The notes under the pieces were generated by a model. The model was not told the DNA's origin and ran no database searches. It saw only the letters and a list, made by a program, of their open reading frames with translations. 11,511 nt of DNA from an uncultured Burkholderiaceae bacterium (GTDB lineage Bacteria > Pseudomonadota > Gammaproteobacteria > Burkholderiales > Burkholderiaceae_C). Positions 5,974 to 11,511 of the stretch are shown here, piece after piece. The first letter of the stretch is position 1; each line of letters opens with the position of its first letter. Location of the stretch: the NCBI GenBank assembly GCA_938022295.1, contig CALIDR010000235.1:1-11511 (forward strand), read 5' to 3'. The position numbers were made by a program, and so were the translations under genes.

Positions 5974-7095
5974 ATGGCCGACAGCGTGCTCTACGACTTC
6001 ACGAAGCCCGACGCGAGCGGGGCCACCTGCACCGCGACCGCGTGGGCCAAGGTGCCGCCGCCGCTCGCGCCGGCCGAGCGCGCGGCGGCCAACGCGCGCG
6101 CGGCCGAGCTGCTGCGCGCGCGCGACGCCGTGCTCGTCGCCCACTACTACGTCGAGGGCGACCTGCAGGACCTGGCGCTGGCCACCGGCGGCATCGTCGC
6201 CGACTCGCTCGAGATGGCGCGCTTCGGCCGCGACCACCCGGCCTCGACGCTCGTCGTCGCCGGGGTGCGCTTCATGGGCGAGACGGCGAAGATCCTGAGC
6301 CCGCACAAGCGCGTGCTGATGCCCGACCTCGACGCCACCTGCTCGCTCGACCTCGGCTGCCCGATCGACGACTTCTCGGCCTTCTGCGACGCCCACCCCG
6401 ATCGCACCGTCGTCGTCTACGCCAACACGAGCGCGGCGGTGAAGGCGCGCGCCGACTGGATGGTGACGAGCTCCTGCGCGCTGGCGATCGTCGAGCACCT
6501 GAAGGCGCGCGGCGAGAAGATCCTCTGGGCGCCCGACCGCCACCTGGGGCGCTACATCCAGCACGCCACCGGTGCCGACATGCTGATGTGGAACGGCGCG
6601 TGCATCGTGCACGACGAGTTCAAGGGCATCGAGCTCGACCTGCTGCGCCGGGAACACCCCGACGCGATGGTGCTCGTGCACCCCGAGGCGCCGGACAGCG
6701 TCGTCGCGCAGGCGCACGTCGTCGGCTCGACGTCGCAGCTGCTAAGGGCGGTCGTCGAGGGCCGGGCACGCGAGTACATCGTCGCCACCGACAACGCGAT
6801 GTTCCACCGCATGCGCCAGCTCGCGCCCGACAAGACGCTGATCGAGGCCCCCACGGCCGGCAAGAGCGCCACCTGCAAGAGCTGCGCGCACTGCCCGTGG
6901 ATGGCGATGAACGCGGTCGGCGGCGTCGTCGCCTGCCTCGAGACCGGGGCCGGCGAGATCGACGTGCCCGAGCCGACGCGCAGCCAGGCGCTCGGCTGCA
7001 TCGAGCGCATGCTCGACTTCGTCGCCCGCCACCCGCAGGCGATCGCGCAGCCGCGGCTGCAGCGCGACTTCGTGCCGCACATCGGCCCGGCCTGA
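5974..7095 (+). CDS. nadA: Quinolinate synthase NadA
   Basis: Encodes 373 residues. NadA condenses iminoaspartate with dihydroxyacetone phosphate to give quinolinate, the second step of de novo NAD synthesis, using an oxygen-sensitive [4Fe-4S] cluster. The three cluster ligands are present: Cys123 in ATCSLDLGCP, Cys210 in WNGACIVHDEF, and Cys307, the last cysteine of C301-x2-C304-x2-C307 followed by PWMAMN. Each is offset by 10 from the E. coli ligands 113, 200 and 297. Other family landmarks are AHYYVEGDLQDLA, GVRFMGETAKIL, YANTSAAVKA and HPEAP. Start is ATG at 5974 with GGAG 6 nt upstream; longer in-frame extensions run into the divergent promoter region. nadC follows after 8 nt, so the two are co-transcribed. 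Confidence 0.98.
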   Translation: MADSVLYDFTKPDASGATCTATAWAKVPPPLAPAERAAANARAAELLRARDAVLVAHYYVEGDLQDLALATGGIVADSLEMARFGRDHPASTLVVAGVRFMGETAKILSPHKRVLMPDLDATCSLDLGCPIDDFSAFCDAHPDRTVVVYANTSAAVKARADWMVTSSCALAIVEHLKARGEKILWAPDRHLGRYIQHATGADMLMWNGACIVHDEFKGIELDLLRREHPDAMVLVHPEAPDSVVAQAHVVGSTSQLLRAVVEGRAREYIVATDNAMFHRMRQLAPDKTLIEAPTAGKSATCKSCAHCPWMAMNAVGGVVACLETGAGEIDVPEPTRSQALGCIERMLDFVARHPQAIAQPRLQRDFVPHIGPA

Positions 7096-7103
7096 GCGGC
7101 GGC

Positions 7104-7964
7104 ATGTTCGACCACAACGAGACGCTCGACGAAGCGCGCGCGCGCAACGTGCGCGACGCGCTCGCCGAGGACATCGGCACCGGCGACTGGACGGCGATGC
7201 TCGTGCCCGCCGGCCGGCGGGCGCAGGCGCGCGTCGTCGTGCGCGATGCGGCGGTGCTGTGCGGGCAGGCCTGGTTCGACGGCTGCGTGAAGGCGCTGGA
7301 CGCGACGGCGCGCGTCGACTGGCTCGTCGCCGAAGGCGGCGACACGACGCCGGGCAGCACGGTGTGCACGGTCGACGCCGACGCGCGCGCGCTGCTCAGC
7401 GCCGAGCGCCCGGCGCTGAACTTCCTGCAGCTGCTGTCGGGCACCGCCACCGTCACCCGTGCGCACGTGCGCGCGATCGAAGGCGCGAGCCCGAACCCGC
7501 GCGGCTGCGCCGTGCTCGACACGCGCAAGACGATCCCCGGCCTGCGGCAGGCGCAGAAGTACGCGGTGCGGGTGGGCGGCGGCGCGAACCAGCGGCTGGC
7601 GCTGTGGGCCGGCATCCTGATCAAGGAGAACCACATCGCCGCCGCCGGCGGCGTGGCCGCGGCGCTGCGCAACGCGTTCGCGCTGAACGCGGGCGTCGAG
7701 GTCCAGATCGAGGTCGAGACGATCGACCAGCTGCGCGAGGCCATTGCCGCCGGTGCGACCAGCGTGCTGCTCGACAACTTCACGCTGCAGGGCATGCGCG
7801 AGGCGGTGGCGGTGACGGCCGGGCGGGCCCTGCTCGAAGTCTCGGGCGGCGTCACGCTGGCCACGCTGCGCGAGATCGCCGCCACCGGCGTGGACCGCAT
7901 CTCGATCGGCCACCTGACGAAGGACGTGCGCGCGGTCGACTTCTCGCTGCGCGTCGTCGGCTGA
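7104..7964 (+). CDS. nadC: Nicotinate-nucleotide pyrophosphorylase NadC
   Basis: Encodes 286 residues, the usual length. It converts quinolinate plus PRPP to nicotinate mononucleotide, CO2 and pyrophosphate, the third step of de novo NAD synthesis. Visible landmarks are LAEDIGTGDWT near the N terminus, ERPALNFLQLLSGTAT, D139-T-R-K-T-I-P-G-L-R with basic phosphate-binding residues, LIKENHI (Lys174 to His177), the acidic IEVET and VLLDN motifs, and the C-terminal barrel segment EVSGGVTLATLREIAATGVDRISIG. The ATG is 8 nt past the nadA stop with only a weak G-rich ribosome-binding site, so translational coupling to nadA is plausible. The stop lies 11 nt from the stop of convergent nadB. Confidence 0.98.
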   Translation: MFDHNETLDEARARNVRDALAEDIGTGDWTAMLVPAGRRAQARVVVRDAAVLCGQAWFDGCVKALDATARVDWLVAEGGDTTPGSTVCTVDADARALLSAERPALNFLQLLSGTATVTRAHVRAIEGASPNPRGCAVLDTRKTIPGLRQAQKYAVRVGGGANQRLALWAGILIKENHIAAAGGVAAALRNAFALNAGVEVQIEVETIDQLREAIAAGATSVLLDNFTLQGMREAVAVTAGRALLEVSGGVTLATLREIAATGVDRISIGHLTKDVRAVDFSLRVVG

Positions 7965-7975
7965 CGCGTCGGGGC

Positions 7976-9631
7976 CTACTCGCGCCGGTTCTTGCGGATC
8001 AGCACGGTCGGGAAGCTGACCGGCAGCGTGTACGGGAAGTCGCGGCTGTAGTGCAGGCCGCGGCTCTCGTGGCGCTGCAGCGCCGAGCGCACGATCAGCT
8101 TCGCGCAGTCGACGAGGTTGCGCAGCTCGAGCAGGTCGCGCGTGACGCGGAAGTTGGCGTAGTACTCGTCGATCTCGCTCTTGAGCAGGTTGATGCGGTG
8201 CAGCGCGCGCTCGAGGCGCTTGGTCGTGCGCACGATGCCGACGTAGTTCCACATCAGCAGCCGCAGCTCGTCCCAGTTGTGGGCGATGACGACCTGCTCG
8301 TCGGCGTCCTCGACCTGGCTCTCGTCCCACGCCGGCAGCGCCTCGGGCGCGGCGCGGGCGTGGCCGCGGATGTGGGCGGCGCAGCTGCGCCCGAGCACGA
8401 CGCACTCGAGCAGCGAATTGCTCGCCAGCCGGTTGGCGCCGTGCAGCCCGGTGTACGTCGCCTCGCCGACGGCGTACAGGCCGACGACGTCGGTGCGGCC
8501 GTCGAGGTCGGTCACGACGCCGCCGCAGGTGTAGTGCGCCGCCGGCACGACCGGGATCGGCTGCCGCGCGATGTCGATGCCCAGCGCCAGGCAGCGCGCG
8601 TGGATGGTCGGGAAGTGCGAGCTCAGGAACGCCTCGCCGAGGTGCGTCGCGTCGAGCCACACGTGGTCGACGCCGTGCTTCTTCATCTCGAAGTCGATCG
8701 CGCGGGCGACGATGTCGCGCGGCGCGAGCTCGGCGCGCTCGTCGTGCGCCGGCATGAATCGCGGGCCCCAGGGCGAGCCGTCGCCGGCCGGCGCCCCGTT
8801 GGGCAGGCGCAGCGTCGCCCCCTCGCCGCGCAGCGCCTCGGTGATCAGGAAGCTGCGCTCGGTGGGGTGGTACAGGCACGTCGGGTGGAACTGCACGAAC
8901 TCCATGTTGCCGACCCGGCAGCCGGCGCGCCACGCCATCGCGATGCCGTCGCCGGTGGCGGTGTCGGGGTTGCTGGTGTAGCGGTAGACCTTGCCGACGC
9001 CGCCGGTGGCGAGCACGACGGCCGCCGCCGGCAGCGTCTCGACGCGCCGGCGGTCGATGTCGAGCGCGTAGACGCCGTAGCAGCGCGGCGGCTCGTCGCG
9101 TCGCAACAGGCGCGAGGTGACGAGGTCGACCGCCATCCAGCGCTCGCGCAGCGTCACGTTCGGGTGCGCGCGGGCGCGGGCGAGCAGCGCCTCGTGGATC
9201 GCGTGGCCGGTGGCGTCGGCGGCGTGGGCGATGCGCCGCACGGCGTGGCCGCCCTCGCGCGTCAGGTGCAGCCCGAGCGGGCCCTCGGGGTCGGGGGAGA
9301 ACGGCACGCCCTGCGCGACCAGCCACTCGATCGCCTGCGCGCTGTGGCGGGCGACGAAGCGCGCGACGTGCTCGTCGACGAGGCCGGCGCCGGCGTCCTG
9401 CGTATCGCGCACGTGCGACTCGACGCTGTCGTCGGAGCCGAGCACGCCGACGATGCCGCCCTGCGCCCAGTCGGTGGCGCTCTCGCGCAGCGTGCGCTTG
9501 GCGAGCACGACGACGGGGTGGCGGTCGGCCAGGTGCAGCGCCACCGTCAGGCCGGCCAGACCCGCCCCGACGACGACGACCGGCGCCCCGTCGGCGGCGT
9601 TCGGCGTCGGCGATGCACTCATCCGGGGCAT
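7976..9631 (-). CDS. nadB: L-aspartate oxidase NadB
   Basis: Encodes 551 residues. This FAD flavoprotein oxidises L-aspartate to iminoaspartate, the substrate of NadA. It belongs to the succinate dehydrogenase/fumarate reductase flavoprotein family. Evidence: the dinucleotide-binding VVVVGAGLAGLT at 18-29, DWAQGGIVGVL, QFHPTCLYHP, ITEALRGEG, LAPRDIVARAIDFEMK with Arg305, PAAHYTCGGV with His366, and GLHGANRLASNSLLE. Arg305 and His366 fit E. coli Arg290 and His351 with one constant offset. A C-terminal helical region (about 440-551) is complete. Two ATGs compete, at 9631 and 9622 (three residues shorter). Neither has a good ribosome-binding site, so the start is uncertain by 9 nt. It is convergent with nadC and divergent from the Trp-Gln repeat gene. 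Confidence 0.97.
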   Translation of the reverse strand: MPRMSASPTPNAADGAPVVVVGAGLAGLTVALHLADRHPVVVLAKRTLRESATDWAQGGIVGVLGSDDSVESHVRDTQDAGAGLVDEHVARFVARHSAQAIEWLVAQGVPFSPDPEGPLGLHLTREGGHAVRRIAHAADATGHAIHEALLARARAHPNVTLRERWMAVDLVTSRLLRRDEPPRCYGVYALDIDRRRVETLPAAAVVLATGGVGKVYRYTSNPDTATGDGIAMAWRAGCRVGNMEFVQFHPTCLYHPTERSFLITEALRGEGATLRLPNGAPAGDGSPWGPRFMPAHDERAELAPRDIVARAIDFEMKKHGVDHVWLDATHLGEAFLSSHFPTIHARCLALGIDIARQPIPVVPAAHYTCGGVVTDLDGRTDVVGLYAVGEATYTGLHGANRLASNSLLECVVLGRSCAAHIRGHARAAPEALPAWDESQVEDADEQVVIAHNWDELRLLMWNYVGIVRTTKRLERALHRINLLKSEIDEYYANFRVTRDLLELRNLVDCAKLIVRSALQRHESRGLHYSRDFPYTLPVSFPTVLIRKNRRE

Positions 9632-9658
9632 TCTAGGAGCGGGTGGGTAAAGTTCGCG

Positions 9659-9680
9659 CCGGGTCGTGCCGACAACCCGG
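9659..9680. promoter_or_regulatory. Imperfect dyad in nadB/9703 divergent promoter region
   Basis: Arms CCGGGTCGT and ACAACCCGG are complementary at 8 of 9 positions around the tetranucleotide GCCG. The dyad is central in the 71-nt gap between the nadB start and the ATG at 9703, where both promoters must lie. It could be an operator for a dimeric regulator or a leader hairpin in the plus-strand message. TAAAGT just upstream (9648-9653) is a possible weak -10 for the plus strand. It does not resemble the TGTCA-type half-sites I know for the NAD regulator NrtR. Confidence 0.35.
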
Positions 9681-9702
9681 AACAGCCTCGCCTGCTCCGC
9701 CG

Positions 9703-11148
9703 ATGTCCACGCGCGAACCGCCCACCCGGCCCCTGCCCGACGCCTGGCAGCCGACCCTGCAGATGCCGGAGCGCCGCCCGCCGCCGCCGGCGATCGACCC
9801 CTGGCAGCCGACGCAGCAGACGCTCGACGCGCGGCCGGCGGCGCGGCCCGTCGCCCAGGCCTGGCAGGCCACGCAGCAGAGCCCGGACGGCTGGCAGGCC
9901 ACCCAGCAGAGCCCCGAGACGTGGCAGGCCACGCAGCAGGCCGCCGGCCCGCGCACCCAGCTGCTGACCGACCGCGAAGCCGATGGCGCGCCCGGGTTCA
10001 CGCTCGGCCGCCACGTCGGCGCCCACCTGTGGGAGATGTTCGTCGTCTTCGACCCCGCGCAGGCGCTGCAGATGCAGCTCGAGCGGCAGACGCACGAATT
10101 CGTCGCCGTCCACGACCTCGGCGGCGGCGAGGCGCGGCGCTGGATGCTGGCACTGGCCGCCGAGCACGGCTGGCCGGTGCACCGTCTCGTCGTGCGCAGC
10201 CAGGGCTTCGGCGTCGCGCTGGCGACGATCGAGTTCCTCGAGCTGCCCACCGCCGACGGCCCGCCGCTGCGGCTGTACTCGACCGACGTCGACGCCGACA
10301 GCCGCCAGCGCCAGCAGCTCGCGCGGGTGCTGCTCGGCGCGAGCCGGCTCGCGCTCGTGCTCGTCGGCGAGATGCCGCCGCACGCGCTGCGCGCGGCGAT
10401 GGAAGCGCTCGACGAGACGATGGGCTCGGCGGCCTGGCGCAACCGCAACCTGATGGTGTGCCCCCTGGCCGCCGCCGCCGCGGTGGCGCTGCGCGCGTCG
10501 CAGCTCGGCGTGGGCACCGCGGTCGAAGTCACGACGACCCCGCCGGCCGCGCGCGGTGGCGACGCCTACGTCCACGCCGTCCAGGCCTGGAACGGCCTGC
10601 GCCGCCAGTGGGCCGGCGTCGGCCCGGTGATGCCCGAACTCGTCGTCCCGGTGGCGCGCCCCGCGGCGCCGGCGCCCGCGGCACCGGCGTCGACGCTCGC
10701 CGCGCGCCAGCCGGTCGCACCGCTGTCGATGCAGCCGATGCCCGAGCTGAGGCCGGCCGCCCCGGCCGGCGGCGCCGCGCCGGCGCAGAGCCTGCTGCAG
10801 CGCTATGCGCGGCGCTGCCTCGAGGTGCGCGGGATGATCAGCTGCTGCGTGTTCGAGCTGCAGTCGCAGCGCACGCTGGGCTTCGCCGGCGCGCGGCCCG
10901 GCCCGGCCGCGCTCGCGACGCAGGGCGCGGCGATGCACGTGATGATGACCAACGGCGCGCGCACGCTCGGCATGGGCGCCGCGCCGCCCGAAGCGGCGAT
11001 CACGCTCGCGGACCACTACCTCGTGCTGCGCCCGCTGCCGCAGCGCCCGGGCGTGCTGCTGCACGCCGTGATCGACCGCAGCGCGACGCCGCTGGCCGCC
11101 GCGCTGCAGCAGCTCGAGGCGCTCGACACCGTGCTGCGCGAGGGCTGA
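9703..11148 (+). CDS. Uncharacterised protein with WQxTQQ repeats and Roadblock/LC7-like C terminus
   Basis: Encodes 481 residues; I do not recognise it as a named family. Residues 1-90 are Pro/Gln-rich and carry five W-Q-[PA]-T-[QL]-Q motifs. Residues ~95-312 form an alternating alpha/beta region (for example LRLYSTDVD, ARVLLGASRLALVLVGE, NRNLMVCPL) with no P-loop or other catalytic signature. Residues ~313-361 are a Pro/Ala linker. Residues ~362-478 show a pattern like Roadblock/LC7 domains (MglB-type): an N-terminal helix, CCVFELQSQRTLGFAG, a long helix, AAITLADHYLVLRPL, GVLLHAVID, then a final helix. No signal peptide or membrane helix, so it is cytoplasmic. Start: ATG 9703. An in-frame GTG at 9643 has AGGAG only 3 nt away and would leave almost no promoter space before nadB. 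It may scaffold or regulate a small GTPase or signalling complex, but no MglA-like gene is adjacent. Function unknown. Confidence 0.8.
   Translation: MSTREPPTRPLPDAWQPTLQMPERRPPPPAIDPWQPTQQTLDARPAARPVAQAWQATQQSPDGWQATQQSPETWQATQQAAGPRTQLLTDREADGAPGFTLGRHVGAHLWEMFVVFDPAQALQMQLERQTHEFVAVHDLGGGEARRWMLALAAEHGWPVHRLVVRSQGFGVALATIEFLELPTADGPPLRLYSTDVDADSRQRQQLARVLLGASRLALVLVGEMPPHALRAAMEALDETMGSAAWRNRNLMVCPLAAAAAVALRASQLGVGTAVEVTTTPPAARGGDAYVHAVQAWNGLRRQWAGVGPVMPELVVPVARPAAPAPAAPASTLAARQPVAPLSMQPMPELRPAAPAGGAAPAQSLLQRYARRCLEVRGMISCCVFELQSQRTLGFAGARPGPAALATQGAAMHVMMTNGARTLGMGAAPPEAAITLADHYLVLRPLPQRPGVLLHAVIDRSATPLAAALQQLEALDTVLREG
9745..9939 (+). repeat. Trp-Gln-x-Thr-x-Gln coding repeat array
   Basis: Five copies begin at codons for Trp15, Trp34, Trp54, Trp64 and Trp74 of the 9703 gene: WQPTLQ, WQPTQQ, WQATQQ, WQATQQ, WQATQQ. 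Spacings are 19, 20, 10 and 10 residues, so the underlying unit is about 10 residues, with two longer intervals of about two units. The last three copies share near-identical DNA (TGGCAGGCCAC followed by SCAGCAG), suggesting recent tandem duplication. Repeated Trp-plus-Thr-Gln elements look like a linear binding motif used multiply. Confidence 0.85.
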
Positions 11149-11264
11149 TCAGCCTGCGGTTCCATCTGCCGCCGGAAACGGACTGACTCCCACTCCTCGT
11201 CCTTCGGTGGCTCCTTTGGCGCCGCCTGCGAAGTTTGGCGCGGCGAAGCGCCGTGCGCGCGGGC
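11149..11264. other. Short intergenic stretch before repeat copy 2
   Basis: These 116 bases follow the stop of the 9703 gene. They contain an inverted pair, GGCGC and GCGCC around 11238-11253 (GGCGCGGCGAAGCGCC), which could form a small hairpin, but there is no T-tract to make it a convincing terminator. Several short open frames cross it in both directions. They are rich in Arg/Ala/Gly, lack ribosome-binding sites and look like composition artefacts. The similarity between copies may extend into the end of this stretch, since copy 1 is cut by the left edge of the window. Confidence 0.4.
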
Positions 11265-11511
11265 GGCGCTTTGCGAGATCAACGAGCACTGCGACGGCGA
11301 GCGTTGGCACGCGTGGGCAAGCAACCACGTGTGACATCGCGCCAAGCGGCACCCGCTGCGGGCGAGCTGTGTGGCGGCGAGCAGCGGAGGTCCGGGGTCG
11401 GCGCGCGTGAGCGCGCTTCGTGATCGAACTCGCGGCGGGTGTCCGAGCGCAGCGACCGAAGGGAGCGTAGCGAGTTCTGCCGCGCGACCCCGGGCCGAGC
11501 AGCGCAGCGCA
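11265..11511. repeat. Dispersed intergenic repeat, copy 2 (truncated by window edge)
   Basis: Same orientation as 23-267. It contains the left inverted-repeat arm (11337-11363, one mismatch) and the highly conserved block running from the sequence around 11395 to the right edge, with only an indel/substitution at GCGCGCGTGAGCG and a single G/T change. The central part (about 11303-11336) is the divergent portion. The window ends before the position of the right arm seen in copy 1. Here the element lies 3' of a plus-strand gene, whereas copy 1 lies 3' of a minus-strand gene, so its orientation relative to upstream transcription is not fixed. Confidence 0.85.

Noticed and set aside
6552..9326. 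Long minus-strand open frame over nadA, nadC and nadB
   Set aside because: Antisense to nadA and nadC and in a shifted frame of nadB; its Arg/Ala-rich sequence has no family features.
7259..9967. Long plus-strand open frame over nadC and nadB
   Set aside because: Out of frame with nadC and antisense to nadB, both of which have complete catalytic motifs.
11149..11423. Several short open frames near the right edge (both strands)
   Set aside because: They run into the repeat, have no ribosome-binding sites and are low-complexity Arg/Ala/Gly; the similar frame in copy 1 reflects shared DNA, not a conserved protein.
23..11511. CRISPR array, tRNA, rRNA, integrase or transposase
   Set aside because: No regularly spaced short repeats, no tRNA- or rRNA-like sequence and no recombinase motifs were seen on either strand. 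The edge repeats are too long and too few for CRISPR.

Overview
The window is very GC-rich DNA whose genes fill almost all the space and use GC-ending codons. Gene content and protein character (NadA/NadB/NadC set, QseBC/TctDE-type two-component pair, Fsr-like MFS carrier) suggest a betaproteobacterium of the Burkholderiales (Rubrivivax/Leptothrix-like). That placement is inference from style, not from a search.

Layout. Bases 1-430 hold no gene but contain a structured intergenic repeat (copy 1, about 23-267) nested with a long inverted repeat (95-121 against 301-327). Bases 431-4182 on the minus strand form a probable operon, read right to left: an OmpR-family response regulator, a membrane sensor histidine kinase and a thiamine-diphosphate-dependent enzyme of the acetolactate-synthase superfamily. 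Just upstream, 4265-4483 on the minus strand encodes a 72-residue exported, lysine-rich protein. It has a candidate response-regulator box and -10 element in front of it, and a strong intrinsic terminator behind it that lies only 23 nt before the response-regulator ATG. An MFS transporter (4574-5851, minus) comes before that.

Bases 5974-9631 carry the complete aspartate route to nicotinate mononucleotide: nadA and nadC as a tight plus-strand pair, and nadB convergent on the minus strand with its stop 11 nt from the nadC stop. NadB oxidises aspartate to iminoaspartate, NadA condenses it with dihydroxyacetone phosphate to quinolinate, and NadC converts quinolinate to nicotinate mononucleotide.

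Divergent from nadB lies an unrecognised 481-residue gene (9703-11148, plus) with five Trp-Gln-x-Thr-x-Gln repeats at its N terminus, an alpha/beta middle region, a Pro/Ala linker and a C-terminal domain that looks like Roadblock/LC7. A second, co-directional copy of the intergenic repeat (11265-11511) runs off the right edge.

Most worth following: (1) the small exported protein gene, its CTTAA-N6-CCTAA box and the terminator in front of the two-component operon, which together suggest an autoregulatory, attenuated circuit; (2) the WQxTQQ/Roadblock-like protein; (3) the paired structured repeats bracketing the gene block.
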